DNA from: Vespula vulgaris
Taxonomy: Eukaryota; Arthropoda; Insecta; Hymenoptera; Vespidae
DNA length: 64,000 bases
Assembly: GCF_905475345.1 (NCBI RefSeq)
Contig: NC_066587.1
Span: 15,297,558-15,361,557 of the forward strand
Reading direction: 5' to 3'
In this document: positions 33,618-47,100 of the stretch, piece after piece
Numbering within the stretch: position 1 is the stretch's first letter
Layout: each line of letters starts with the position of its first letter
Made by a program: the position numbers and the translations under genes
The notes under the pieces: generated by a model
Told to the model about the DNA's origin: nothing
Databases searched by the model: none
Seen by the model: the letters and a program-made list of their open reading frames with translations, nothing else

Positions 33618-35350
33618 TTCTCTCATTGAATTTTACATATCTGCATACATAAATTCTAATGAAACGATCATTTAACAAACATTTACTACATCAAAATTCA
33701 ATATACTTCGCAATTATTTCAATTACAATAAGTTGTCAATAAACTGAAACTTTATAATCATTCGTTGTTTAAATAACATTTAAATAACATTGTTACAAAC
33801 GAATAATGTAAAAATGTATAAGACCTATTTAATGTTATTTCAATTACAAATAACATTCGATATTCAATCACAAAGAAATATGAACAAAATTTTCTTCTCA
33901 TATTTCTTCTTCTTTTCTCTCTTGAAGTATTATTATAAAGTAAAAGATAGTAAACATCTCGTAGAACTTTTCCAAAGGGTCAAAGTAATAGCTAAAAACT
34001 AATAGTAGGTATAGGGTCGAAGTTTATCGAGTAAAAAATTGCAAAGTCTCGTTTATAATACACCTATTCTCTCCTTGATCAAATTTCCTCATCCTACTTG
34101 AACAAGATTGCGAGCTTAGAAATGTATGCGCGTATCTAGGATCTTACTCCATTTTGTTTTCCTTTACATAGAAGAGCTATACAAAGCAAGCGGAGGCACG
34201 AACGAAACTTGACGTTCAAAAGCAACGAACAATTCGATACTGTTTTATTTTATTATACTCCTGGCTATCGTAAAGAAAATTGGTAAAACTTTGCACTCTC
34301 ACGCAAACATCTTCCTACTGAAAATGGTTCGCGAAATTGTCTCTTTATTATTATTTTTAATTCAGTTTTATTTTATTCTTTCTTTGTTTTTTATTTGAAT
34401 AACTTATGTATATTAAACCAGAGGTATATACATAGATATCAGAAGTTAATCGACACAGTTAGTATCATGAATATTAAAGGTGATTTTCATCCATAAAATT
34501 CTTTTTCAAATTTGTTCGTTTTAATCAAAAAGTAAATCGTTATTTTATTGATAATCGTATTTAATTAAAAACTAATCTTATTTAATTTAAAAGTAATCGT
34601 CTTTTTTATTATCACGAAATCTAATGATTTTTTTGAAGAATACTGAAACAAGTAAATTTTGTTTCGAGAAAAATAGATTCTGTTATAAATTCTCTCCAAT
34701 TGAGCTAACTCTTGATGGGAGATTATAACACCTTCAAAAATTTTAAATGACGATATTTGCGGTCAAGTGTTATAACGTTATTAAACTTTTTTAATTCTCT
34801 TTATAATGCTGCTATTTTTTTAAATTTTGAGTCAATACTTTCCGAGAGAACATGCTTCGAAGTTTCAAGTACAATAAAATGTAAATTCAACTGGTAAAAG
34901 AAATGGCGAAAAATAGAAACGTGAATTTCATTGAAATCAATTCTATAGAGAATATAACGACACTAGAAGGTGGTACTCCTATTGTTGCTGATGGTCTGTT
35001 TGAAAACCCTACACGACGAGTAAATTGTAATCGCTTCCTCGAGCGTTCTCATGCTATTTTTACGATTGCACTTTGCCTTTTTCTTTCTTTTTTTTTTTAT
35101 TTTTACTTTAGCGTTACTCGAGATTTTATATAGTATCAAAGTTTTAGATGATGCTCAGCTGACGACGATATCTACATTGTAAATATAACAAGAAAGTTTA
35201 TATATTTGTTATTAGAAAAATTATATATTTGGTACATTGTATAATTAGTTAACAATTACGATGTTTGAACAATTTTAAGATCGAGCATCGTATAATAATT
35301 ATTCTTATTAACAAAATCCATTGTAAAATATAGATATTCAGTACAAATAG
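32210..35350. other. 3 kb without a recognisable gene; CpG-rich island at its left
   Basis: A CpG-rich, promoter-like patch lies at about 32,450-32,700 (gaacgcgcgcgcgt, gcgcacacaatc). The rest is AT-rich with a CT array at 33579-33624 and a 25-bp tandem duplication at about 33,506-33,556. No protein family is recognised. Confidence 0.5.
33579..33624. repeat. (CT)n microsatellite with TTTC interruptions
   Basis: Two CT runs separated by a ttt interruption. Confidence 0.9.
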
Positions 35351-35352
35351 AT

Positions 35353-35358
35353 TTTATT
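35353..35358 (-). terminator. Poly(A) signal downstream of the 35.5-kb ORF
   Basis: AATAAA on the minus strand, about 120 nt past the TGA of the candidate ORF at 35,477-35,707. Confidence 0.35.
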
Positions 35359-35476
35359 TTAAGGAGATATTCAATTTGATCGTAATATGCAATAGAATGT
35401 TAAATTTACATTGGCTAGATCTCTCGGAGAAAGAAGAGCGTTGGTACAAATAAATCGATGCGATTTCGACCTTGGA

Positions 35477-35707
35477 TCAATCTTCTTCAGCTAGAAACTC
35501 AGGGAACCAACTTTCCCAGGAATTCTCTCGAAATTGTAGAATTGGTCTCACATTCGAAAAGGCTTTCCCTCCAGTAAGGAGTGCCTTATCTTCCGGTTGA
35601 AAGTGCACCCCTTCGCGTAGCTCTCTCGACGGTTCTATTGACTCAGGATGGTACAGAGAGACGTTGAACGGCTTCTTGCTGAGATATGCCCTTGCTCTTA
35701 CATTCAT
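35477..35707 (-). CDS. Candidate 3'-terminal exon or small protein of unknown function
   Basis: A 76-residue frame from ATG to TGA with clearly higher GC than its flanks. It encodes AYLSKKPFNVSLYHPESIEP, then SRELREGVHFQPEDKALLTG and ends SWESWFPEFLAEED. A minus-strand AATAAA lies 120 nt after the stop. The frame stays open a little upstream of the ATG, past a possible acceptor (aaatcag), so it could be the last exon of a longer gene. I do not recognise the family. Confidence 0.4.
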   Translation of the reverse strand: MNVRARAYLSKKPFNVSLYHPESIEPSRELREGVHFQPEDKALLTGGKAFSNVRPILQFRENSWESWFPEFLAEED

Positions 35708-36424
35708 ACACTGACTGATTTTATATATACATACCGGGTGAGTACCTTAAAACTAACGCGAGAATTTACTTTTGATGATAAAAAACAAAATTTTCTGGTA
35801 AGAATATGTTTGACTTTTTTTTTTTTAGTTAATACAAAAGTACAGGCAACTATTTATTTTATGACGTACTGAATTTAATTTTATGAATCGTGCTTATATG
35901 TATAGATTTTTCTTATTTAACTATACATATAAATATCAGATACACAAAAAATTGGGATGTTTTTTTCAATATCGCAATATCTCATATTCGCCGAGTCAGT
36001 TTACAACTCAGTAGTTACAAACAACTCGAAAAATTGTGTCTATTTCTACAAAAGCGATAAAGCTTGAAGAATGTTTGTTCCACTTTTCGCAATTATAAAG
36101 GGAAAAAGCAGGGAAAGCTTGTCGGTATGCAACGCAGTCGTAGCAGAGTCGTTCATACCGAGTCAGCAACGAGCCGAATTCAGTCGAGTAACAAAAAATC
36201 GGCTAAACAAACAAAAATACTCATACATCATCTGAAGCTGACGTGACTATTTCGACTTTTTTACAGCAGACAGGAATTTTTCATTGTGCGGTCGAACATA
36301 AAAAAAAAAGAGAGAAAAAAAAAGGAAAAAAGGAAGGAAAAAAAAATGAGAAATGATAACGAGAAATAAGGAGAATTGAGAATATTAAAATGATACATTG
36401 CTTATAAAAATTTCAATCTTTCGA

Positions 36425-36462
36425 ATAATAATAATAATAATAACAATAATAATAATAATAAT
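36425..36462. repeat. (TAA)n microsatellite
   Basis: About 12 TAA units with one C substitution. Confidence 0.95.
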
Positions 36463-39003
36463 CTGGTGAAGATTTCGAGTTTCTGTAAGAAGAGTTCGAA
36501 GACATTTGAAGAATCGATCGATCGAGTCTGGAAATGGAATTCGAAGGCAGTTCTATGGAGAGAGAGGAACTGGCGAGAACGAAGACTTGGGGAAGGGGGT
36601 CATAAAAGTTAGCAAGCCCAATAGTAGTCTAGCTTCGTAAAGCTTCACCCGATTCGATTCCCGTTGCTTTTACGATAGCGAGAACGGAACTGCCATTCCA
36701 ATTTCGAAACGCGTTCGTGGTGCCGACGAACGCGCGAACGTCGTTAAGTATAACCGAAAATCTTGATATTCGATACCCGACGAATTCCCAGTAAATTTTA
36801 TCACACTAAGAAACGAGTTTTCTCGTTAAACTTAATAAGAGCAAATATATTCGGTTACGAATTCTTCCCTCTTTGAGTCTTTTACGAGCTACCTATCTCA
36901 ACTATAGATGGATCGATACGTTCGATAATGTCATATTCTTAATTACCTAATTACACATTAGCTATCACGTTTCCGATAGCTAAGTGCTCAGTGATACGAG
37001 CACATTTCGTTGACTTTGAAATATTTCAACGATGTCCTTGATGAAACTTTACCGTCGTATTCGTAATTCTTAAACCCGAAACGAAGCGAACTAATTATCT
37101 TTAATTTCATTAATAATCCACGTTTTATTTCAACAATTAATTTTATCGTTGGATCAAATAGTTAGTACAACGAGTCGAATGATAACGTTGAAATCTTTCG
37201 ATATTTCGATATCAGAGATATTTCAAGCAAAAGGAAAGTTATCGATTTCTTATTATTAAACGATCGCTCTTCATTTCGTTGAGTGCGATCGTTCACAATT
37301 CTCTCTCTCTCTTTCTCTCTATCTTTTTATTTTACTGTTTTAAATTTTTAGATCCTTCTATCATTCTCTCTCTCTCTCTCTCTTTCTCTCTACTCTCTTT
37401 TCTTTTTTCTACATTTTCTCACTTCATTCGTTTTTCTTCATTTAAGGTCAGAAGCAATTAATATATCTCTATAGCATTACGCCGCAACTGTCGGTTCTCA
37501 GTAACGTATCGACTTTTCTCGTTTATATACACCATAAAACTACAAACAGCTCTTCTTTCGCGAGATTTTCCATTCCCAGCCTGTTTTCATTTTCCAGCGA
37601 AAAACATGATCGTTTCTGACTGACTGTGCAAGCGCCATAACGAAGCCCATTGGCAAATTGCTCTCGGGCTTTAAGAAATACTAAAATGAGAAGCATTTTC
37701 CTAGTAACTTTCTCAATTCTATATAGTTAGACAGAATCGAATATTTCTGTGTGATAAATTCTATTTACCTAGAATATAAGGATAACAAATTTGTAACGTT
37801 GATCCTTCGTTTTTCTTCTCCTCGAAGTGGCTTTTATTTTTAATGTTCATGATATATCGGCTTAGTAAGTTTTATGGACTTCCTGTAAGCTAAGAATTAT
37901 TTCAAACAATGATATTACAGATCATAGAATGTTTTTTCGAAGATATAGTCTGTAATTTATCGAAAATCCGACCAATATAGGATCGCTCACGTTTCTTTCG
38001 GTATCGATTCACTCTCACAAAATTGCAATATAATTGTTTGCGAATCGTAGAAAATTGTAGTTCGCTCCTTTCAAGATTGGGACAAAGTTCGATCGATCAA
38101 ACTTGGATCAAAATGTCCACCGTCGTATTTTAGGAGTAAGAGGAACTCAAGTTCCACGCTTGTCAGAGTTGCTTGGTAAAGGAGAACCGCAAGTCTTTCT
38201 TGATCCAAGGAGAGTAGCGAAGCTCAGTTCGGTCGAAGGGAGTTGAAAGATGACGTCAGGTGTGAAGTATGCGACCACATCGATAATTATTCGTGCAGTA
38301 CCAGCACGCAAAGTTCCTAGTTCGGAATTGCCATAGCTTACCTTGTTACTCTTGAGTAATTTCGTGTTGCCTTCTTGCAAAGCGTCCCTTGCTTTATGAA
38401 CGTAGCATAAGTAAATGCTCGAAATGTAGAACGAACGATCAGGAAAACTTCAAAAAATTTATTAAAATATACTTTAGAAGATATTTCCTCTTTTATAATA
38501 TATTTCAAACACGACTGATGTAAAAGAAGAAAAAAAGATGAACGGAAAAGATATTGTTTCGAAGAGGTAAGTTAAGGTAAAGAAAACGGAAAAGAATTTC
38601 TTCGCTTTAAAATCCGCCCAGACCGAGCTAATTTTTAAGTATTCATAATCAGCTTTAAAGATGAAATTGTGAAATATAAATGCATCGTTAAATAAGGAGA
38701 CTCCTGAGTTTACTTGGTGCTATTCGAAAGAAGACAATTTTTACGGGTCAAACTTGATCCTCTTTGCGGCATTACCAAGTCAACTTCTCGTCAAATAAAA
38801 TATCCTTCTTCCTATAGAGTCAACACGGTTTGTTGAATTTCAGCATTGTATGCGTACTCGTGAATTAAAACTTTTTGCCTCTTCATTCTTTCTCCTTCAT
38901 TCATTTTCAGTCTAAAACTTCGGAGTGAACAAACGAAGAATTCGTCATTTAACGTCTTATGTGTGAAGGATTTAAAAACGCATCAATATTAGAAAGCTTA
39001 AAT

Positions 39004-39045
39004 TTCTCTTCTCTTCTCTTCTCTTCTCTTCTCTTCTCTTCTCTT
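39004..39045. repeat. (TTCTC)n pentanucleotide repeat
   Basis: About eight units of ttctc; the only clean pentanucleotide CT-type array in the window. Confidence 0.95.
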
Positions 39046-39630
39046 TACCGTCAAACTATTTTCTCAAAGAGAGAAACGCTTTCATTGTTATTCCTTATTT
39101 ATTGGAACTCTCGTTTAAGGTAATTAGATGTTTTCCAGATTCCAAATATTCCCATCAGCTTAAACTATATAATTCGAAGCGAATAATTTATCGTCATCCG
39201 GGTGGATTTAATGCAAGTAGTCCCGGACCACGTAGAAAATTAAACCCAGTCCGTTTAGGGATATTCGCATGAGACCGCAGAATAGAATTTCAAATAAATT
39301 AATGGCAAGAGCTTGGACGTAGAAACGGCGCATCGTCCTTTCATTACTTTCGTTAGAACGAACGACCTGATTTTAAGCTCGCTTGGCATCAGTTAGCAAA
39401 GTTTTCTATTGAAAAGTTAATTTTCGATCTCTTTCTTTTATTCATCCATTGATTTTTCTTCTACATATATATATTTTGTAGATCTATGAATACGAACTGA
39501 CTCTGTAATAATATTTAAACGAACACAAGAATATGTTCATACGCTTATCGAGAAAATCCTAAAGATAACATCGCAACTCCAATTCGATGAATTCACTTCT
39601 ACGTTGGCAAATATAATATAATATCTTTGG

Positions 39631-39633
<3 letters not shown>

Positions 39634-39677
<44 letters not shown>
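39634..39677. repeat. (CT)n microsatellite
   Basis: About 22 CT units. Confidence 0.95.
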
Positions 39678-39680
<3 letters not shown>

Positions 39681-42600
39681 GAATAACATGAATATAATAA
39701 ACATGTAAGTATTTTTTAATTTTTGAGCTTTTACGTTAATACCTATTATTAGTTTAGCTAGAAACGTAGGAAAGTTAATCACTTTATTTTATCGATATAT
39801 CCATTCAATACTCTCTTATATGAGAAAATCGATTTGGAAAAGTGCTCCTCATTTCGTTATGAAAGATCGATTGTGATTGTTTGGTATAAATTGGAAAATG
39901 GTTTTTTTTTCAAATGAGTTTTACAACTGCAATTTGTGTAATAAAACAAAATACGTAATCCGCTATCGGTAGTATGCCGCATGGAAAAAAAAGCTTTTTG
40001 GATTATTGCAACGACGGATATAACTGACCGATTCAACAGATTCATGAAAAAAAAATTATCATCCTTTATAAACATCAATATTACAAACGGAAAAATGGCA
40101 GTAACGACAAATAGATACTAACGATAATAATAAATGTTTATTTTTTATTTTAACCTAGCCGAGATTTTCGATATAGATAGATAATTCGTAACTAAAAAAT
40201 TAATTCAGATTTAATAATACATAAAACAAAATATTTCTTTTACATACTTATTTGTAAAGGTTTTCGCAGCCGATTAAAATACTGGATGATAAAAAAATGA
40301 AACATATATATTATATATTTACGTATTAAATTCCACGTAGGGAAACTTGAAATTGAAATTGTGAAAGAGAAGATTTCCTTAAATTTATAATGAAATGGCA
40401 TTCATACGCTACAATACAATCTCGACCTTTCTTTTACAATAAATAAATCCTTGAAAATACTTTTATGCAGATGTATTGCAAATATTGCAAATAATGCAAA
40501 ATTCTCGATTCATGATATCGAAAAGCGATCGACAAACACCATTTCGTTCGACATCGGCGCGTATTTCTTATAATATCTGAATCATCGAATTCTCAGAGCG
40601 TATCGTATAAATTATATCATGCTTTTCTTATATATCACAGTATGTAGGAGGAATAAACCGAAAAACTCGTGGCATCGATCTATCCATTTCGAATTACGCG
40701 TAAGTGTGCAGTTTATCATTGTTGAGCCATTTCCTACTCTGGTCGGTATAAGTAATACGGGTATAATATCTCACACACGTAATATATTTTATCTGACTAC
40801 AATATATTTTCTGGTAGAATATCAAACTCGGTGAAATCCTATGAAGGAAAGATGCGAAGCGGCCAGTAGGGAAGAGGTTTGCTACGGAGTGGCAGGTTGG
40901 ATGCAAGGAGAGGAAGTTGGTTTTGGATAAGAAAAGAGGGTGGTTTAAGAGGAAAGAAAGGGAAAAAGGCTACTGAGTAGCGTCATATTGACGTAGCAGT
41001 TTTAAGCATCGCTATTTTTGCGGCTTATCTTTGGACTGGATGAATCTCGAGAAAGAAAAAGTACGTTTAATTTCTTTTCTAAAATAACGTCGCTAAGAGC
41101 GTGATTCTTTATTTCTCGAAAACTCACGGAACTACGATTCATGTGTGTTTTACGAAAAAATTTTTCAAACCATATCTACTTTTTGGAAAATTAACAGATT
41201 AATTAAAAAATTGATAGATGTATAGAAATCTGTTGAAATAGTGGATCCGTTTCTTTTTTTTCGCTTTCGATCGAACTTATTCGAATTCACCGTGTTGTAC
41301 TTAATTGCGATCTACCAGTCTATATCCGGCTGACATATTGCCAAGTGAAAGCTACTCGAGGTAAAAGGCCCTTTGCGAAGGGAGCTGAAAAAAACACGAT
41401 TCTAGGACGTTCGTTCCTCATTCAAAGTGTCTCTCGTCGTTTTATTGACAAAACGATACGATCTTTTGTCGTATTTATTATTGAAAGAAATACGTGTCTG
41501 GTGTTGGAAAAGATACGTAAAGATCCAATACTTTGTTGGAGTCTCATAAATTTCTAATTTTATTGGTTTCCTTCGGTACTCCTAAAGGAAACTATCGATC
41601 GTTATACGAGACTTGAAAAACCAAATACGATAAAATTATAAGTGTTATGAAGTTCTCTTTTGAAGTTCGACCAATCGTAACGTTTTATTACTTTCTTCGT
41701 TTCCGTTATATGCAGCTGTAGCAATCGTAAGAGATCGAATGCTCGGTCAATGCACATTTCTTGCACGTGCCGATATTATATCACCGGCGGAAAATCAGAA
41801 TCGCTCTGCATGAATTCCCATTAATGAGGTAATCTTTAGATACGACGCGTAACAAATGAATTGCACCTGTGCACTGCGATACGCTCTAGAATCGTGTAAT
41901 TCTCGAATATGCGAACGAGCGCGTGATAAAGGTAAATCGTTTGGAAGGTGCGTGGGTGTTTCGTCACTGTTATCGATGCGATTTTTCAGCCGAACGAAAG
42001 TGGGTTTCGAGAGAGAAAGCTCCGTGCATTTACGTGCACTCTACTATAATGTAAGAGAACACTCTTCATATAATTTATATAGAAGCTAGATGGTGTCGGT
42101 GGTAAATCGTATGACGTGTACTTACACATTACTGATATTATTTGGTATAGTTTTTCAGATCGATAAAAATTTGTTTCTCTTCTCTTTTCTGTTTTTTATT
42201 TTTTATTTTCTTTCTCTTTTTCAATAGGATTCATATTCGCATGTTTTTACGAAGTAGAAACTAAATTTATATAGCGTTTTCATACAAAAGAAATTTAAAT
42301 CTTAAATATATTGATGTAAAAGCAATCGTTTTGCGAGTTGACAGACGATTAAAGATTAATATGAATTGCGTTAATCGAAAGTACTCGAGGAACATTACGA
42401 TCATTTAAAACGACGAAAATTACAATTGACAAATTCTAATTAAAGGTTGACAAGTACATATAGAAAATTCGTAATTATATGAATTCTGCAATTGTAATAC
42501 TCCATTATTTTTGTTAAGTAACTACAATTACTAAACTCTGTTTTGCTCTTTCACAATACATTCGCTAAAATAATTGCTTATATTTAATCTTCGCAAGGAA

Positions 42601-42929
42601 TCGCTCAGGTGCATAGCCATTAATTGAATAGAAATGGTTTGGTAGTCTGGCAAAAGATCCGTCTGAAATATGCGTTGTAATTTTGAGACGTGGCTGTTTT
42701 AAGCAGCAACGTTGGCAAAATTAAACTGACGATTTAATTGTAGATTCGTTAATGCGGTTATAGTATATTTGCATAAAATATAGAAAGATAATATGAAATT
42801 TGAAATTATATTATTCTATTTTATTTTTGTTTTTTTTTTCATATATAGGCGGAGAAAAGCAAAAGTAAATGAAATTTAATTTGATAAAAAATAAAGACAC
42901 AAAGATCCATACGCGAACTCGTTAACGCG

Positions 42930-42984
<55 letters not shown>

Positions 42985-42991
42985 TTCTCTC
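42930..42991. repeat. (CT)n microsatellite
   Basis: Long CT run with single interruptions at both ends. Confidence 0.95.
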
Positions 42992-43429
42992 TTGTATTTA
43001 AGTTAAAAGCAGAAAGAAAGGAAAGAAAAATCTGACTAAAATTCAAACAAATATGCACTTCACTTTTTCTAAGAAGAATAAACACAAGTGATATTTATAT
43101 AAGATCAAATTTACACAAACATTTATATTGTTTTAATATTTTATCAAATAATCTTTATATGATCTGTTTTTAATCAATATCGTATATTTGTTTAATCTAT
43201 CGTGGAGATGGGGATTACGTGTCAATGCGTCTGATTTGTGCTAACTTTGATAATTGAAAGTTATACACTCTAGTTCATTGAATTTTGTATTGGCTGAATC
43301 AACTTCGACGAGCGAGAGAGTCAATTACTCTGAAATAGATCTCTTGCCTTTTAACGATATGTTCGACTTGGTGATTTTCGCACAATGAAGAGATAATATT
43401 AAGAATATACATGTTTTATTCTCAGTGAT

Positions 43430-43600
43430 GTTCCATCTGCGTGCATCAAAAATCTCTGACTGCAGGGTGCTTCGGATCAAATGGTCTGGCGTGAGAGCCA
43501 CGTTATTTCTCGTTCGCACGGAAGGAACCAGACAAGAATCTTCTATATGGATGTTGGGCACCGATCCAGAATCTGGACAAGAAGAGTCCATCCGTAATAT
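43430..43600. repeat. Divergent duplicated sequence, copy 1
   Basis: The plus-strand segment ttctatatggatgttggg, followed by a ...gatccagaatctg stretch, and the upstream tctcgttcgcacg recur in diverged form near 44.06-44.13 kb. On the minus strand the copy is open (RMDSSCPDSGSVPNIHIEDS and on to NVALTPDHLIRSTLQSEIFD). It may be a duplicated exon or an old dispersed repeat. Confidence 0.45.
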
Positions 43601-43984
43601 ATTGCGCATCGAGATCTTTTTTTTTCTTTTTCTTTATTCGCATGAATTTCCTTAAAATTTGCCGAGGATTTTTACAAATTCAACGACGAATGGTAACGCA
43701 GTGAATCGCAGAGAATCTTGGATTCTTTTACATAGAATTAAATTATTTATACATTCGTTTTATTTTAATTAATCCTGACGGAGACACGAATTAATTCATT
43801 CTTTAAATATCCGATATTAAAAAGATTTTATATCAGAAAATATACTTTTGTTAGATTTTATACGTAAGATTTTATATCATAAAAACAAATCAGTCTTTGT
43901 AACTTTGTATGTATCAACCGATTTGGAAAATCCCTAACAGCATATAGTGAAAGAAGGGTGAATGGAGATGGACGTGCAGGGTAT

Positions 43985-44155
43985 TCTTCAGGGCTCGTTA
44001 TTATTCAGTATCATCGCGATCTCTACCCTCAAATAAACACCCCGTCTGAAAGGAATGTGAGTTCTCGTTGGCACGACCATTTTCGTCAGAGATTTTTCTA
44101 TGGAGTCTGGGCAAAGATCCAGTATCTGATTCAAGGCTCGATTTGATGTCCATGT
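43985..44155. repeat. Divergent duplicated sequence, copy 2
   Basis: Shares tctcgttggcacg and ctatggagtctgggcaaaga, followed by tccagtatctg, with copy 1 in the same order and similar spacing. Its minus strand is open (YMDIKSSLESDTGSLPRLHR, then KISDENGRANENSHSFQ, to TAA at 44001-44003). The peptides align at D[ST]GS[VL]P-x-x-H. Confidence 0.45.
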
Positions 44156-44189
44156 AATCGATTCGGTCTGACTTCTTTGGCACTTTTTC

Positions 44190-47100
44190 ATTTTACGATA
44201 CGTAGTTTAAAATTACTTGGCATTGCTCAGATTAGATATAACTAATAAAAATAATAATGCAATCAGTGAAATAGTTTGTGATGCAAGGCTCGTTTTCGAC
44301 TTTAATCTTTTATATGTATATACTATACGATTTCGACTTTATTCATCGCATATATGCATTTATACTTGAATAAAAAAAGTCATACGCGAGATAGCTTTTG
44401 TCAGAGTAAACCACCGAGGATGAAAATCCTTTTCGCGACGAAGAAAGCAGAGAAGCGTTCTTTCAAAAAATCTCGTTCGGCCTCGTGCGTTTCTAAAGAC
44501 TATGAGTAAAGAATGCTCGCTCCAATTTTTGTAATCCATTTCCTCAGGCGTGCGCCATTGAGAAGGACGTATGAAAATTCATTTGAGATGAGACGAAGAT
44601 TCATAATTAGAACGAGGAGCTTCGTACGAGAAGCGTCGAACAGAAAATCACAAAGAAGTACTTCTTCAACTACTTCTCCTCTTTCATCCCTATTACTTCC
44701 TCTTTTAGTAAGAATACTTCTCGCGAGGATCTACGTTCAGGATACGTCTTCAACATAAAGAGTAAGAGAGATTTGAAGGAAACTTTCGTTCTCTCGAGCC
44801 ATCTTTATTCATTGTTCCTATCGACGACGAGAAAGTGGGGGAGGGGGGAGGGAGGTTGGAAATGGAGGGAGAAGGAAAAGGGTTGAAAGGAGTGAGAGAA
44901 TACGAAGGAGAATTAAACTTTTGGCTGGAGACAATGGGCAGCTCCCTTGGTATACACACGTTGAAAAGGCTACTAACAGGGAACAATGGTAACCTTGGCA
45001 ATCTCTGTTCTGTCTCTTGTAAAAGATGGTCCAGAACGTTATTCGGCGTACCGTCGTCCTTGTCGATGACGACGGTGCTCCTGCTTTCGATTCACGTGGT
45101 AGTAATGCCGGTCCAACATTAATACTACTACATTCTGCTTTCATATTTCGACTCGACATGGTTGTTAGCCCATCTCCTCCCTTTATATCGTTCTCCCTTT
45201 ACGCATGTAAACGAGTTCGCTACCCTCCTCGACTTACATATTTTAGAGAACGTCTTGGAGAAGGAGTAAGAGGATGTATCGGGAAAGGGAGAAAGGGACG
45301 TTCGCGAATTTTTCGACGACTCTAGAGATCTTGCGCGTGATACATACAATTCCACGCCCACACTAAAATTTATCGGACACTTTTATCGCATGCTTTTGTC
45401 GTTCTTCCTTACATTTCCAAGGGTGATTTCTTCTATACTTACGATCGTAAGTACACGCCTCCAGTTTTTGGCTACGTTGATTGTTTCCAAATTTACGATG
45501 AAAAAAGTCGTGTTATTACGCATTGTAAATCTTCTTTGTGGTTAAGGTTAATAACAATAAGAGGGATATAAGTTTGGCCAGAGGACGTTGATTTATAGTT
45601 TGAATATTTGGCTATTCCCTTTGTCCACTTCTTTATTTGTTTACTTACTCGTCTGTTATCCTCGTTGTTTCCTTAGTCACTCTCGAGAACTTTACCATCT
45701 CCCAGTATCAAGACAATCTGCGTTGAATCGATTCGAGGACCATTCGACGATGTGAATACACATTCAATATAACTATTCATATTGTATTCGAAATACCAGA
45801 GACAAATATTATGCAATTGTTTATCCAAATAATTAACATTAATAAAGAAAGATTCGTTACAAGAGCAACATTTATCGAGGTACGATCGTTAATGTTTAAT
45901 ACTAGCTTCATTACTTTTCATTCCAGCGCGTTCTACTACTTTCTATATTCGGCCACATTCCGCGATAGTTTTCTTCACGACGAGATCTCTCGTTACGGTA
46001 CTAAAGCGTACGCGAGATTTACGAGTATTTTGTGTAAAGTCGGAATGGAACGACAAGGGAGAAAGTGCGAGGAAGCAGGAAAGTCGAAGGTTTAGGATGG
46101 TTAGGGGGTGAAAACAAGGCATCCCTGTCTCCAACGAGCATAACGATGTTGTACAGGCATCGGTACGTAGTTAATTATCTTCTCTGCGAGTTTGCCTGAC
46201 AACGGCTCGAACGGTGAGACGAGTCATTAATTTTTTACGTAATTAGCGAACGAGACACGAGACGTAGGAAAGGAAAGAACGAAAGAGAGAAGAGAAAGAA
46301 GAAGAGTTTTGGTGAGCCAGTGGAAACGAATGCAAAAGAGTACTCGAAATGTGCTGATTGCATTACCACGGAAAGACGAATGGCCGCTTCGGTGAATGGG
46401 CTCGTTAACTCGCACGCTTACAAATTGCCCACCATTTTCCTTCTCGTAGACCCCATCCTCTTTTTTTTTCTACTCCAGAGCAGGGAAAATCCGACGGATC
46501 TAGATATCCAGTTGGTGGGCTACCCTACGAGAGAATTCCAGGCTTGACGTAGATAGCATCTCGTTTTCATAACCGGTTTAGAATTATCATGTTGGCTTCC
46601 TCTGTAAATTAACTTTGCATAATTGAGCTGGTTTCTGCTAAAGAGTAGATAATCTCCGTTTTGGCGCCCTTGGCGTAGGCGCGAATATTCGGATTGACCT
46701 CCCCTCCCTACCCCCTTCGTTCCAACGCATTTCGGTAACACATTATCATCGATTCCGATCGATGCCATCATGAATCACGTTTCAAATTAGCTCTCACCGA
46801 TATTCCCGGCCATTGCCGATAACCGTCACGCAGTTATATCGCACTGATTTTGAAACGAATTGGTATATTTTACGGTTGGTAATACCGTCTCGTTCGCCTC
46901 GCACAAATGATATTTGTATAATACCTAGATTAAAAGATTTTCTGAGGGACGAGAGAACGCAGTCGTATTGTTCGTTGACTCGTTTTCAAGATTACACCCT
47001 TTTCCTTCTCTGACGAGAAGGCTTCTTTAAATTACAAAAGGGTTCATAAAAAAGAGTCTCGACGTGACGACGATGCTCTCTCTCTCTCTCTCTTTTTCTC

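Larger units (their letters stand above)
35880..43320. other. 7.4 kb with no recognisable gene apart from small islands
   Basis: AT-rich DNA with several CT arrays, a TAA array (36425-36462), a CpG-rich patch at about 36.5-36.75 kb and a small splice-flanked block near 38.35 kb (encoding DALQEGNTKLLKSNK before an AAG|gtaagc donor). A weak relative of the 43.5/44.1-kb duplicated sequence may sit near 42.6 kb. Confidence 0.5.

Noticed and set aside
36640..36675. tRNA B-box-like gattcgattcccgt
   Set aside because: No matching A box or cloverleaf stems at the correct spacing.
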